DNA of 64,000 nucleotides from Polytrichum commune (taxonomy: Eukaryota; Streptophyta; Polytrichopsida; Polytrichales; Polytrichaceae). The notes below the pieces were generated by a model, which searched no databases, was not told the origin of the DNA, and worked only from the letters and a program-made list of their open reading frames with translations. The position numbers and the translations under genes were made by a program. The stretch is from NCBI GenBank assembly GCA_950295325.1, contig OX485806.1:57967169-58031168 (forward strand), written 5' to 3'. This document shows positions 46,005 through 60,100 of this stretch, in pieces (positions within the stretch are counted from its first letter, which is position 1; every line of letters begins with the position of its first letter).

Positions 46005-47335
46005 GGGCCTTTGAGATTAAATAAAATTTAAAGATTGTGATGCCTGAACACATAGAATAAAACTTTAGACACAACAAAACAAATGCAAACAAATCATGAC
46101 CTTCCCGGTTCCAAGAGCCTCAACCACATAAAATCCATCCAAATCAAAACTACATAAATTTGCCTAATTTGAAATTTCTTTGTGTTTTGCCCACACAAAT
46201 TCAAAATCCTTCACCTAGCCTTGCATCACCTCCTTGGGCACCCTTTTGGTTCCGAGAGCCTCCAATACATTAAGCCCAAACAATTCAAGATCATATAAAA
46301 TAAGCTAGCCTAAACCTAGCCCTTAGGCATCCTCTGGGTCCAGAAAACCTCCACCACATTAAAACCAACCAAATAAAAACCCAATAAATTAAGCTAGCCT
46401 CAAATCATATCAAATCAAACCAATTCAAAAAAATTCAAAACTAAGCTAGCATGAAACTAACCTTTAAGGCACCGTGTCGCAACCCTCGCTAGCTCCCCTT
46501 AACTATATTGACCATTTTCATTTCTAGCAAGAGTCACGAGCGCTAACCCTTCGCATTCCGCCATGCTAATGGTTAGCTCCTCCTACCCTGGACCTTATAT
46601 TTCATAAAAGGGAAACCAACCCTCCTACTTTGCTTTTGGGACTCAGACCTTAATCAGTTTCCTATTCTTAGATGTGGACTTCCATTCATGGAAGTCCAAT
46701 TTTATGTTGATCATCGCGTTACCGGAGCATTTTAAAATTTACACGTCATAAGCTACACATAGCTCATGGCCTTACCCTCATAAATCCTAATCTTCGTGGG
46801 TAGGAGGCGTTCCCAACACCCAGGGCCCTCACCCATACTAGGAGCACTTGGGCCCTCTCACCAAGGGCGCCACAAGTCCCAAGTGTCACTCCAGGGTCCC
46901 CTTTGTACCCATGGTGTTTCGGGCACTCCTCATGGAGAAGTGCGTGACAATCCGTCTCGGTTATGAGAACCTCCATTTCATTAAATCCTATTAATTCAAA
47001 ACTAAATAAGCTAAGCTAGTATGAAATCACATGAAACCCAACCAATTCAAAATTAAACTAACTAACCTATCTTGAAACCAGCCCTTCGGGCACTCTCTTG
47101 ATTCCAAAAACGTCCACCATCTTAAGTCCAACCAAATTAAAATTAAATAAATCAAGTTGGCCTGAAATCACATTAAAACCAACCACAATAAAATTAAACT
47201 ACCTTGCCTAACCTGAAAGCACATTGTACTCCTTCCTAACAACCTCAAAATCCTTCACCTATTCTTAATAAACCCAAGCTCTTTGTTTCGAGAGCCTCAA
47301 CCATTTGGTGCTCAACAAAAACAAAACTTACTAAT
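46005..47335. repeat. Degenerate tandem repeat (unit about 100-150 bp), interrupted
   Basis: Repeated phrases are GTTCCGAGAGCCTCCA, CACATTAA..CCAACCAA and AAATAAGCTAGCCTGAAATC. They occur near 46110, 46250, 46330, 46960, 47100 and 47290 with indels. The array is interrupted by the hairpin-rich copy at 46525-46960. Confidence 0.65.
46525..46960 (-). repeat. Internally deleted copy of the hairpin-rich unit
   Basis: Minus orientation. It retains the outer GCTAACCATTAGCATGG flank (reverse at about 46562), the 22-bp palindrome at 46676-46697 (10-bp arms, centre TC) and the end TGTCACGCAC (reverse, about 46941-46950). The middle part is deleted. Confidence 0.75.
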
Positions 47336-48250
47336 GCCCATTAAGTCGTCTTGACCGTTTTCCAACTCTACCAACTGTCACAAGTGCTTACATGTGAACT
47401 CCACACACGTGCATGGTTAGCTCCCCACAGCACGGACCTCCAAGCTCATGGGTTTGTCCTCAAAATCCTCTTACACATGCATTCAAAACTCTCCCCTTAC
47501 TAAGTAGCCAATGGTTAAATGTGGATTTTCATCCATGTAAATCCATTCTTAAGTTGATCATTATGTTGCCAAAGCATAGTTGCCAAGTATGGTTTGAGTG
47601 GGGTCGGTCAACAACGCCGCCTCATTCATATAAACCTTTGGGATTTTGGGTAGGGCCTCTACCCCACTGTCAAGTAACATTTTGTCCCTCTCCTAAGGGT
47701 TGGGGCCAAGTAGATATTTTCCCTTAGCCGCTGGGTCTAGAAGCCCTGAGCAGCTTCTGACCTCCATAACTTTGTTGTGTCATCTCTGATTATATCAAAA
47801 AACCTTTCCATCGACATCTACTCTTTCCGTATATGCCGATAGACTCTTCACATGCCTCATTTATGCAAGTTTGAACAAAATATTGGCTATTCTAACCTAC
47901 GTAATCATGGGCACCATTCCTAGGTCATTACAGTCCCAGAGCGTTGTCTTTAGGCAACACCCCACTCAAAATGCCATATCTCCTAGCACACACCACCGAT
48001 TGGGGAGTTTTTGAGTCCCAACGCCATAAGCTACTCAAAGCTTATGGCCTCACCCTCGTGACTCCTAATTTCCGTAAGCAGAAGGCGTTCTCGACGCTCG
48101 GGGCCCTCACCACACTAGGATAATTTGGGTCCTCTCACTAATGGCGCTGCAAATCCTAAGCATCACTTGTGGGGTCCCCCTATGCCAATGGTATTGCATG
48201 TGCTCATGGAGCGGTGCACAAGACTCACCCCCACGACATGGAGTTGATGA
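47336..48250 (-). repeat. Diverged, nearly full copy of the hairpin-rich unit
   Basis: Minus-oriented similarity runs from about 47340 (CTTGACCGTTTTCCAACTCT) to 48215 (GGGGTCCCCCTATGCC). The hairpins are partly destroyed, so this copy is older. Confidence 0.6.
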
Positions 48251-48969
48251 GTTTATTGACTATACTTGTAGTCAACATAACAATTCTCAAATTGCCATCA
48301 TCTTTTGGTGTGGCATTGTGTTTTCCCTTGGGGTAGGATCCCCCACAATGCATTTTCAAAGTTGGCAAAGTCCCAAAGATGTCGTTCCTAGGTGGTATGT
48401 TAAGGACCCCGGACATCTCATCCAAGGACCTCAACTACATTAGACCCACCTATGTTGAGACTCACTTGGGTTGTCCCTCCCAATGTATGCTTCACAAGCC
48501 TAATCCTAGCCTTTTGACTAGGTTGGACCTCTATGCTTTCACTAAGTTATCTCGGGTGTAGCATCGTGATGGCATTCTATTTATTAGCCATGCCTTAATC
48601 ATAGAGAGGTGATGCCAAGTCCTGCTTGATGTGGTTCCTACTTTGCTCTTTTGAGACATTGGTTCATGAATTCCATGCACCAACTCTCACTAGCTTGTGG
48701 GATGCACTTTCATGTGTTAATGCCATCACCTTGTCCCCGCCCAGACAAACCCATGGCTAGGAGGTTTTTGGTTTTATCCAAGGTCCCTCCAAGCCATGGC
48801 CCCCAATTACTTGGTTTACCCAGCCTAGTCACGCATATTTATTCCCCCCTTCCAATAATCAAACATAAGTAAAAGACTAGGACCTCAATTCATAGTATTC
48901 TCATTGCACCGTTAAAGTTGAATTTTTTTGCCTCAAATAAAAGAACAAATAAATATTGTGGAGGGCATT
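48251..48969. other. No gene recognised
   Basis: Mixed-composition spacer before the gypsy fragment. It could contain the decayed 3' LTR of that element, but no border is visible. Confidence 0.4.
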
Positions 48970-49490
48970 GCCTCCAAACTAAGTATGCTACTAGTAGTTT
49001 TTTCCCACTAAAGGAGAATGATTTCCTCATCAATGCCTATGTTTTTTTTATTGGAACCTTTAGCCCTAGTTCTTCAAAGTGTTCCACTGCCTCCTTGGCG
49101 TTCAACATGTTTTTTATCGCTTCCCAAGTGGTTTCTTTCTCATGGAATCCTAGCCACTTCACCATTATTTATTTTGTTTTCATTTGTAGTTCCTACACTT
49201 GAAGATGTCCTCCACCTCATATTGCAAATGATCTCCTACAAGATTGGGAGGTGGCCTAATCACTTGCTTGTGATCATGCCACAATGTGCCTTCTTTGAAT
49301 TGTTTTAGTAGTGAGACATGAAATGTTGGATGCACTTTGATCTTGGGTGGCAACTCCAACTTATACACATTCTTGAACACTCGTTCCACGATGGGAAACA
49401 GACCCGCAAATTTGGACATGAACTTTGGAGTGAGGCCTTTGGGCATAGTGATGCTTTTCACATTCAAAACAAAATTAAAAAAAACTAACC
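48970..49490 (-). pseudogene. Ty3/gypsy pol C terminus with chromodomain-like end
   Basis: The minus frame 49467-49180 reads GLTPKFMSKFAGLFPIVERV, YKLELPPKIKVHPTFHVSLL and a VIRPPPNLVGDHLQYEVEDI block. This is the classic end of gypsy integrase. After a short break the frame resumes with KWLGFHERETTWEAIKNML and EAVEHFEELG, a chromodomain-like tail. It is only a fragment; RT and protease are absent. Confidence 0.85.
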
Positions 49491-52346
49491 TACCCAGAAA
49501 TTAGTTTCAAAGGCACCTTAAACCACATGATAATCGTCCTTTCAAAATAAACCTCATCACCTTATGGGCGGAGCACCCTCATAGAGCTGAAAGGGTGGCG
49601 GAATGGGAGGCCAAGACCATGGGCCCGCCCACCGTCCGTCGCCCCATGGCATCCTCTAGAATATACCACCATAGCCATCACCCTCATGGCCGAATCCCTT
49701 ACAAGATGATCTTTGTAAATTACAGTGCATGTTCAAGCGACCTTTTGGAATCGAGAGTATAGCGTAGTGGCATCCATATTTAGAAAATTCAATTTCAAAC
49801 GACATGTTTTAAAAACCTACATTCTAGATTATTATTTGTGCATATAACCTCTATGAGAAACGTATTGTGCTTATTTAATCCTTTCTTATCTCTTTGCATG
49901 AACCAATCTGATTAAAATTGGTATGATGCTATGAGCCCAAAATCTATGCCCACATGTGTTCTTAAGATAAAAAGAGTCCATTAGGATTAGACTTTGATTT
50001 GTAATTGATTATGCAAAATATTAAAAAAATGGAGGTTCTGAATTTGAATTTGAATTGAGTTAAAACTAGAGGTTAAGGCCTTGGTGCTAGTGGATTAGAA
50101 GGGTTCAATGAGAATTAGTGTAGGGTTAGGAAGCTTGAAGCTTAGGCTTGAGAGTTGGGTTCATCATAACCATTAGGGGAGTAGTTGTTGTTCGTTATGG
50201 GTTAGGGATCACTGGTGACCCTAGCGAAATCCGGAGTCGGGCAAAGGTAGCAGTTGGAAAGCCGAAGCCCTCTCTCTCTCTCTCTCGGTCAGTGAACCTA
50301 GGACAAAAGGCCAGGTCGGAGGCGGCGGAGTGGGTATGTGCGAGGAGCGGGTGAATGCAGGGTGGTGATGGCTGAGCAGAGAACAGGGGAGGAGAGCGAG
50401 CAGGTGCCCTGGAGCGGAGTGCCTCCAGCAAGGGGGACATCTGTGGTGAAGGCAGTGGCATCCAACTGCCGCGGCCAGCTTGGGTTGAATTTGTTTTCTG
50501 GTTGAGATGTGGCCGAACGACGTAGGGAGACCTGCAGCACAAGCAGGTACCAGCAAAGAGATGCCCAAAGACAATCTTCAGAGCCTAGGGCTGAAAGGCT
50601 AAAGGGCCGAATGCAGCACCAGGAGGTGTGCCGCAGGAGGGCCACTTCTAGCTGAGGGGTAAGGTGAACAACACTGTTAAGAGGCGAGCAAGAGGGGAGG
50701 CAGCCTTGACTCCTCGAAATTTCCCCCTTCCATTTTTCCCAAGGACTTTGCCGCCCAGAGTCTATGCTGCAGAATTGTGAGGAAGCACGAAAATGCGCAG
50801 TGGGTGGAAGATTTGTAGGGCAGTTGAATGCCGCTTCAAGGAATCATGGGCCTTGCCGAACACATATGTTGCTGTTGGGGTTGCATATTGATAACATTAT
50901 GGCGAGTGAAGGGCAACTTCTACAGTGAGCTGAATGCGGATGGGATTCCAATTTGATTCAGGTGGTAAGGAGCTGCCGAGGGAGGAAATGAGGCAGGGAG
51001 TCCAGGAGAGTGCTGGACCTTCATGAGGGACAGTGGGATCCTACTGAGGGTCAAGGAGGCATGTCCTTACTGGAAGTGGGGGCTTGGTAGATTGTAAGGT
51101 GGCGTTAAAGGGTAGGAATGGGGGTAGGATGATCAATTAAGTGTGGATGGATACGGGTAACTACATGTAAAATTGGGGTGACTTCATGCTAATCACACAT
51201 TGTTAGATTAGTTGAGTAGGCATGGTTAGGTGTAAGGTTTGAGGATTTAAGAGTTGAATGTTGGGTGTTAATGATCATGAGGTTGGGAAGTATTTTTCAA
51301 TGCTTCAATCTTGTGCCAATTAAATAAAGATGTGGGACTTTATATTTGCACTGTGGGGTACTAGAAGCCGAATCACGAATGCCAAGTAAGGGATCAATCA
51401 CATGTGAGCCTGATGCTCTTACCCGGACTACGACGCATAAGGGTGGGGGTTTTCAGGCTGACATAAATGGTACGTCCGCCGGGAGTGAAACGGAATTAGG
51501 AGGTAGAGATTTGGAGGCACGAACTAGTGGGAGAGGAAGGAGCACTTGGAGCACGATAAGCATCTTACTTAGGGTTTTGATTTTTGGCATTGATTAGGCT
51601 AGTCGAATTTCATTTATTTCCTAGGAATGAATTGCAGTTTCATTTATGTATCTTGTTTTGAGGAGGGAGCGCGACTTAAGGTGATGTCCTAAACTCTCTG
51701 GGGAATGGCATAAGGACATGACATTAATCTTGCGATCATTAGTTCACTAAATCTTAGAGTAATTAATTTTAGGAATAGTCAACTTTGACACTGACCTTGG
51801 GGTGAGTCTCAAAGTTGGGGGAATTTGAATTTGATGTTCTAGACTAGAGTTGTTAGTTAGAATTATTGAGATTGATGTCACATTGAGTCACGGTCGAGGG
51901 TGAGTGCTAACTTGCAGGGGGAAGCGAATTGCTTGAGGTATGATATTCTTCAAAGTAAATTTGCTAATTAATTAAGGAAGGAATTTTTTACTTGTCTTTG
52001 TTGTTATCCGTTGTAGAGGGTAATTCCCTAGTCATCGCATTGTATTGGAGACGAGAGGATGATGCCTCAGTCTTTAATGTGGTGCATGGCGAAGGTTAGC
52101 CCCTCACTCTCGGTATTGTAATGAGTGCCAATTTAAGGAAGAGTGCGAAGGTGATTCTCCGGCTTGACTGCAAATTGGCATGAACATGCCTATCCCATGT
52201 TTGGGATTTTTCACTTAAGTGGGCTTGCATGTTTTTTTTCCTCACCTCCTAAATTTTAAACCACACCAAGAAAATTGAAAATATTAAGGAGTAAAGGTAG
52301 CGAGGGGTATGTTTGGTCAAGCGAGGGTTGATCGATTCTTTGGGGA
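49491..52346. other. Gypsy-type leader or LTR-like region, no gene
   Basis: Includes a GC-rich part (50.2-51.1 kb) with a (CT)n tract near 50269-50286 and overlapping low-complexity frames. Its position just before a gypsy gag suggests LTR and leader, but I could not define TG...CA borders or a primer site. Confidence 0.4.
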
Positions 52347-53677
52347 ATGCAAGGTAAGACTCGATCTCAAAAACCAAGTTTGGAATTAGGATTAGACAAA
52401 GTTACACGTAAGAGGCGATTATTTAGAATTAGTGAGCATGTGGAACATGTTGAAGTTAGATTAGAAAGTTGTTTGAATGTGGAGCCTAGTGTTAATCCAT
52501 TGTTAGGAACATTAGAAGTAGAGGCTCAACTTGAGAAAAAGACAACTCCTTCTAAGTTGAATGACGAGACATCATCAGAGACTGATACACTTAGGGAAGG
52601 CATTCCGATAGAAATTGATAGGGACATAGGATTGGATACACCAGTCACCATGGCTCAGGGGGGAGGCGGAATACCGCCCATGCCACATGTACCCCCCATT
52701 GATCCAATCGATCCATTGGTTAGACCGAGAGGTCTATCAATTGTGGTTCCACAAAACTTAGCGGCGGTGGATATGCCATCCCACCTCCCTAAGTTTTATG
52801 GAACTAAAGACGAGGATCCATCTAGGCACATGAAAAGGTACATTGAAAGGTTGGCTAGTTCTCTTGTGACTAATCCAGGATATTGGTTGGTTTGGTTTCC
52901 TACCACTGTAGAGGTGAGGCTTATGAGTGGTATAGAGACCATGCCGAGGGACATTTTAGAGAATGGGAGCAATTGCAAAGGGAGTTTTTGAATGAATTTA
53001 GGCCGGAGGTCGGTCAAAGCATGGCTTTCAGGGCATTGGTTTCATTGAAGCAAGGAAGGGAAGAGGAGATTTCGGCTTACATTAGGAAATTTGATTTAGT
53101 GTGTACAAGATTTGTGGGCATCATGCTCAATGATGACACACTAAAATAATTCTTCATCCAACGATTCTTTAAGTCGGAAACAATTAGGGGTGTTCTTGAG
53201 AGGAATCTTCATACTTTGGCGGATGCCAAGAGGGCGGCTAGAGAGATGGAGAATTTGGATAGGGATCATGAGAGATTGTGGAGAAGGGAGGATGAATTGA
53301 TCCCTCAATTCATCCCCATTCGACCGAGAGTGGTGGAGGGAGAGCCAGGTAAGTATGGGAGTCAAGCCCCATACGCTCTCATTGACGCGAATCCACATCC
53401 TTTAGCGGTTAGGGATCCAACACCACTTCTAGCATTACCAACCCCTAGAGTGGATCCTCATCTTGAGGAAGTGGAGAAAATATTGGGTGCTAGTCAGTTG
53501 GGATTTCAGGAGGCCATGATTAAGGGGAAACTCAAGTATGTGAGCATAGCTCGGAGAGGGGAGAGCGGAGATTTTCAAATTTGTTGGAATATTTTAGGGG
53601 AAGTCGTGTCTATTCTTGTGGAATTTAGTGATAGTTTGTCTTCAATTTGTCGAAAAAACCACCCCATTCCCGTGTAA
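52347..53677 (+). pseudogene. Ty3/gypsy gag remnant (Retrotrans_gag)
   Basis: The plus frame carries an acidic N-terminal part, then PSHLPKFYGTKDEDPSRHMK. A frame change at about 52885 leads into GEAYEWYRDHAEGHFREWEQ, LQREFLNEFRPEVG and LVSLKQGREEEISAYIRKFD. This is the hallmark of the Retrotrans_gag domain. An in-frame TAA near 53147 follows NDDTLK, and the frame resumes (FFIQRF ... ADAKRAAREMENLDRDHERL) to 53677. No protease or RT follows, so the element is truncated. Confidence 0.88.
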
Positions 53678-54112
53678 ATAATAACCGAACCTTGTTCGGT
53701 GAACCAACCGAACCTATAGGCGTGGAAGATAGTGTTTGTTATCAAACATCTTATAGTCTAGGTTTCGAATACGTTCATATTAAATTAGGGCTTACGTCAT
53801 CAATTGAACATATGAGTTAAGCCTTAACACAATCATTCAAGCGGTATGGAATGTGGCCAAGAGTTAAAGTTCAACACAAACATTCAAACCATTCAAAGTC
53901 ACTCACAACCTTAGCATCTCTCAAGTACAACTAAAGTAGACAACCTTCAAAGTATACTCAACCCGTCCACCCAACCTATCTAGAGAATTGAAATCAAACA
54001 CCAACCAACTTCAATAAGGGATTGAATGAGGTTTGCAATAGCCACATAAAAATTGAAGAAATAAACTTATAAAGTAAAATCAATACAAACAAAATGGAGG
54101 TCCGAGGCGTAG
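53678..54112. other. 3' flank between gag remnant and gene 2
   Basis: AT-rich, no conserved frame. It probably includes the 3' UTR of the minus-strand gene ending at 54113. Confidence 0.5.
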
Positions 54113-57100
54113 TCAAGAACTAGGACTACCATGTCTATCACTATCCTCACCCTCCTCAGCCTCTATGTCTAGAAAATCCTCTATTAGTTTGTTGAAAGGT
54201 CGGATGCGACTAGGAGGTGGAGACGGAGCTTCCGCTAAAAGATTGGCAAGACTAGTAGCATAGGTTGGGAGTTCGAACGTCTTGGAAAGACTCGAACTCA
54301 TATATGCGTTCTCCCTTGGCGCTCTGAACCAATAAGCAATAAGATTAGAAACAACATGACACACAAAGATGGGAAAATGACAAGAACGTAAATATGAGAA
54401 AACATAGAAATAAAACTTACGCACAAAGAAAACCGAATGCGCGTTTGGTCATCTTCTTAGGAGGATCAAACATAGAGGTGGACGGTGTGGCATTTGAGCG
54501 GGGAGGTCGCGAAGGTTGGTTTTCACGCATGGGGAGTAGTATCGCATTAAAAATCATTGGATCACTTTCAAGGGCCACAATATGCCGCTCAATGGAGCGA
54601 CACGCTGTAATCGAACCACCTACACCACATTGCCAATCCATAATAACATCATTATAATCGGTGAGAGTAGCAAAAAGGATAGAAAAAAAAACTTCATGCT
54701 TTTCGCGAGCACCTCTCCAGGGTATCCCATCACTGCGCATTGTCTGGCTCTTCTCATCGGTGAAAGCATTCAACCATCCATCTCGCTGGAGGTAGTAACC
54801 ATATTCCTGGGCGACCTCCGGTCGCACTTTCAGAACGGAGTTAGCACGAACAAGAACCTTGATATTGAATTTGCGAGTCTGAAAAAATGACAACGATTTC
54901 ATAAGAATCGGAATAAGTAAAATGAAAAACAAAACAAAAATGGACTAGGAGATGGATAGTTGCTTATCACTCCAGAGGGGTCCACCGGAGATTGGAGGTC
55001 CAAATCAGCCATTCCGAACCAATCTTCGGCAACGTAGAAGTCGTAAGTGTGTGCCCAATCGAAAACCATCCTAGAAACACTTGCACTCGCACAATGGACA
55101 AGGACAAGGACGCCATGATCATAGAGGTTGGATTTTGCAAATGCAAAAAGACACTCATAGTAAGAATCATGGAGCTTGTTCCACTCAGGAACATCCGTGG
55201 AGATGTTGGGCACTGGCAAATTTTCAGGAATGTCCGCGAAGAATAAATTGAGGCCCTTGTGAAATGTAGAGGAGGTGTTCACACGGTTTCCCGGCCTGCA
55301 ATGAAAAATTCATGAAAAAAAATGAAGAAGGAAAAACAAAAGCAAACCAAACGGAAAGGAGTCTGATGAATGCCAAAAGAAAACATACAAACCTTGGTAA
55401 TGAACTCTTGGATGCGCGTATATGCCGGGAGGGGACCTCCTGCAAGGTCGGAATCGAGCATGAGTTGTACCATGTCCACATTTTCGATGAGGGCAAGCGT
55501 GGTAAGCAAATCCGAAGAGGTGGCACTCGTATTGTGAGGCCAAACCCCCCACCCTTAAGCCGGGGGTTTAGCCCCTAAACCCTAAACCCTAAAACCCCTA
55601 AACCCTAAACCCCTAAACCCTAAACCCTAAACCCTAAACCCTAAACCGAGTTTCGGGTGCTCCTTCCCTTCTCTCAAGTTTGTGTCTCCAATTTTTCCTA
55701 GTTGCCTCCAAGTCTCCTAGTCGCCTCCAAGTCTTGTAACTACCTTCCGCTTCGCTCCCGGCGGACGCACCAATTATGTGAGGCCAAACCCCCCACCCTT
55801 AAGCGTCCGTAGTCCGAGTAGTGGGTTTGGGCTCACATTCCTCCGCGGTATTGGATTTGGACTTGGATGAGTCCATAGTGCAAGGTTCACCCTTCAAGTG
55901 GTCTTGGATTTAACTTTGGTCTTTGCTTCCTTTGTCTTGCCATCGCGAGAGTGCTCCACATTCTCCATTAAGTTGTGCACGTGGTTTATTTTTAAAGAGA
56001 GGATGCAAGTGTTAAAAAAAAACACTATTCTCTATAGTCAATCTCAAATACATTTACTTGTGAAAGCCACACATAACACTAACTAGCATAATGTAACTAA
56101 CTACTTGTCTATGAGCTAATTAGGTAGGCTATCTACTAAGCTCCTTCATGAACCCATCTCTTTACTTTCTAATTACATAAACCTAGCTCCTTCATAAACC
56201 CAGCTCCTTCATAAACCCAGCTTCTTAGCTTCTAACTAAACAAACCCAGCTCCTTCATGAACCCAGCTCCTTAGCTTCTAACTAAACAAACCCAGGTCCT
56301 TCATAAACCCAGCTCTTTACTTTCTAACTAAACAAACCCAGCTCCTTCATGAACCCACAACTTTGTAGTTGTAATCCCCAACTACCTCACTAATTATTCA
56401 AGCCCTTAACTAATCTTCCTACCTAATTTCCCTAATTCTACTAACAACCCCTTTCTAATCACACAATTCTTCTCTAATCCTAAAATCCTAAAATCCTAGA
56501 GAGGAGAGGGGGAGAGAGAATTTCCTAACTTCACTAAGACTAACTAATCCACACAAGTATATTTTTGCACTCATCACAACATCAAGTGCTCAACTCTTAA
56601 ACATGGAACTTGCAACCACGTGTATTCAAAACATGAACTTTAAGTACCACAAATTGGAATCATGAATTAACTTTAAAATCCTTCACGTCAACACTAATTC
56701 TACCAAGAGGTCAAGCCCTCTTCAAGGCTAACAAACCTTGGCTCTCAAACTAAAAACTAAGCACACACATGTGCTCCAATATGGCTTCCCACACCCACAC
56801 TTATAACTCGTGGGGTGCCTTGGAGCACAAAGGAAAGAGAGGATGAGTGAGGGAAGAATGAGGGATTATATAGTAAGCTTGAGGGGGTGAGCACCCTCAA
56901 GGCTCACGATAAGCCCTTGAGATTTCCTCCTACTTAGTAGGCGCCAATCCTATCTTCTAAGTCTTCCTCCCTCAAATGATCAACAAGGATCCTAATTCGA
57001 ACATTTAACTAGCCTTGGCTTTCTACCTACCACACTTTACCAAACTTGGGATGCTTCAACCCAAACTTAGCCTCCTTCGCTTTCCGCCGCCATAACTTTC

Positions 57101-60100
57101 TCCCCTTACTTTCCCAAATCGTCGCTCACCACTTAATTCAAACCACGATGCTTAACTCGTGATTTGATTGGTGCTTTGAGAATTTGCTTATCCTCCACCT
57201 TGCATTCTTCCTTGGGCCTTCCCCATTAAGTGGCCATGATGAGGTGGTCCACTTGTGCGCTCCATGTGATCCTCCATTCATCCCAATTCGAATGCACTTG
57301 CCTCTTGAGTCACTTTGGTTGTCTCCATCCATTTGTACTAGCCTACTCACTAACTACTCAATCCAAGTTCTCCTTACCTATCCTCATTCACTCAAATCCT
57401 TCCGAAGGTAAAAACACAATAACAACTCACATCCTAGCCTCTTACAACATGGTACTTCTAAGACTAACATTTCACTCTTTTTATATTTTTGTGAAGTAAC
57501 ATGCTACTTCAAAGTGCATCAACTAACGTTTCAAGGGTCTAAGACTAAATGTGGGCACCCTTTTGGGCTCACACGTATCCAAGAGGGCGGCCTTCCTCTT
57601 GCGAGGCAAGGAGAGTAGAGAAGTGCCACTGTGTGAAGGAGTAGCAATAGTTTGTGGACGAGATGCGGAGGGAGTGATAGAGGGGGCAGCTGATGGAGCA
57701 ACTGATGGAGCAAAGTGCCGGTATTCCTAGCTCTTCCCTTTCCCTTTGGTGCCTTGGGCGGTGGAGGAGGAAGCTCAACAATGTTGGGCTCCTCAAAGGG
57801 GACAAAGGTCACCTCGGGAGCACTACTCACAAGGCTAGAAAAAAAAGGCTTCTCTACCTCAGGCACAAGTCCTCTAGAACAATCCAAGTACCATCCCCCA
57901 GCCTGTAAGTGAGACTCCGAAACTTGGAAACTTGCACGGGCGTATACACACAAAGATCGGAGTTGACATCGACCCAATCTACAAGGAAGGTTGGCAAGCA
58001 CGAAGAAGGCAAAGCATTCTTCACAACGAGCTCACGGTGGATGAACCTGTAAAATGAAGAACATCATAAACAAAAACGGTGGCGGGATAGAAATGAAACA
58101 AAAACTATATGAACTAAAAGAAAACTCAAAATATTCCCGGTAAGCGACGCGTTTGATTGCTATGGGGCCTTCCTTAAAATCCATGAGATCAAGGCCTTTG
58201 ATAAATTTCAAATCTCCCTTGTCGTCAAAATAAACCAGAAATGCCTTGTCCCAAAGATTCAGCCTCCAATGCTCAATATAATTGGCCGGTTGATAAATAT
58301 CCTCCGCGGAACTCCAATCGATTTCAATGCAACACTCATTTTCAAATGAAGCTATCTCGCCCTCAACCCCCTTCTCCAACTATGACAACAAAGAAAATAG
58401 TAAGGGGATGGTACTTGATAACATACTCCACTCTAACTTGAACCATATATCAAAAACAAAATTCAATTTTGACAACATGGACCTCTAACATGGCCCCTTA
58501 AGACATTAGAAATCTGAACTTAGCTTATTAACTAGAAATCTGAAACCTTAACCTGGCCACTTATTAGGCTGAAAATCTGAATTTAGCTTATCAACTACAA
58601 ATCTGAAACCTCAAACATGGCCACATATTAGGCTCATAATCTGAACCTTGCTTATCAACTACAAATCTGAAACCGCAAACATGGCCACTTATTTCCCTCA
58701 TAATCTGAACCTAGCTTATCAAGTACAAATCTGAAACCTCTAACTTGGCCACTTATTAGGCTCATAATCTGAACCTTGCTTATCAACTACAAATCTGAAA
58801 CCGCAAACATGGCCACTTATTTCCGTCATAATTTGAACCTAGCTTATCAACTACAAATCTGAAACCTCTAACTTGGCCACTTATTAGGCTCATAATCTGA
58901 ACCTTGCTTATCAACTACAAATCTGAAACCTCAAACTGGCCACTTATGGGACTCATAATCTGAACCTTGCTTATCAACTAGAAGTCTGAAACCTCAAACA
59001 TGGCCACTTATACGACTCATAATCAGAACTTAGCTTATATTCTAGAAAACTGAAACCTTAACCTGGCCACTTATTTGGCTGAAAATCTGAACTTAGCTTA
59101 TTAACTAGAAATCTGATACATCAACCTGGCCACTTATTCGACTCATCATCTAATTTAGCTTATCTAATTCAAATCCGAAACTTCAACATGGCCCACTAAT
59201 ACCCCACTATCCCCTTGAAATCCGAAACCTTGGCATGACCCACTCGAATCCCACATGTAGAATGGAAAAGAAGAAACGGAGTCAAAATACTGAGGATGCA
59301 CCTGAGCCCAGAAAAAGCTTTGTTGAGCCAGTTGTCGAGGACTTTCTCCTTAAGAGGGAGATCGGAGGGAAATCTATTCTTATCCTTGACCTCGGGAGGA
59401 CAGTTCCACCAACGTAGCCACTTGGCCTTGAAGTGGGAATCTACATGTGCGGTGGCCACCTTTTGAAGTTTCTCAATTGTCATATCAGTGACCAGGAAAG
59501 TAGAGAAATGACGGTCAATCTGCCACATAGAAGAAAGATAAGTAAAATAAAGATAAAACAAGCACGGCAAAATTCATAGGAGGATGAAAAACTAAACCAA
59601 AAAACAAAGATAGGAGAGACACCTCGTTGAAGAAATCATCACCGTTGTCCTTGTGGGCAACGGAAATGAACTTCTCAAAGTTCCGAGAACGAATGGTTTT
59701 GATCAACCTATCTTGGGCTTTTGTCATAGCATTCCAAATATCGGTAGCAGTTCTCTGAGCCTCCGGAGTAGCCTCATGATATGACCTTGCCGCGGTATCA
59801 GCCGCGTTGGATATCTCCCTCTGAAACAAACAAAAATAAGGATAAGAAGCGTACATAGACGTGGGAGAAAGATGGGAGTGGAAAATGTACACAAAATTTA
59901 CCTTGTATAAGAACTTGACGAAGACATCTAATGTCAGGGGATACCAAGTAGGACTCTTCTCCATCTTGGACTCACACATCTTGTAGTCCGAAACGGAAAG
60001 GAGGTCTTTGAACTCCTCTAGCCTCATCTTTCCAAACGTACGAATGCGAAGTAACTTGGCGGGGAGGGTGTCCTTAACATGGTCATGCTCCGTGGACCTA

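Larger units (their letters stand above)
55533..57573 (+). mobile_element. Solo LTR inserted in gene 2, with CGTAT target duplication
   Basis: Starts TGTGAGGCC (55533), ends GGGCTCACA (57573), and is flanked on both sides by CGTAT (55528-55532 and 57574-57578). Removing the 2,041 bp and one CGTAT joins the flanking frame to read RKRKAALLDTSATSS without a stop, so the insertion hit an exon of gene 2. The first 244 bp are tandemly duplicated (TGTGAGGCCAAACCCC again at 55777). The first copy carries a telomere-like CCCTAAA array at about 55572-55645. No internal retroelement genes are present. The orientation given is that of TG to CA; terminal symmetry makes it uncertain. Confidence 0.88.

Noticed and set aside
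50195-50645. Three overlapping minus-strand frames of about 115 codons
   Set aside because: GC-rich low-complexity shadows in a probable retroelement leader; no family pattern.
55572-55645. A true telomere
   Set aside because: The CCCTAAA array is interstitial, short and inside a solo LTR with its own target duplication.
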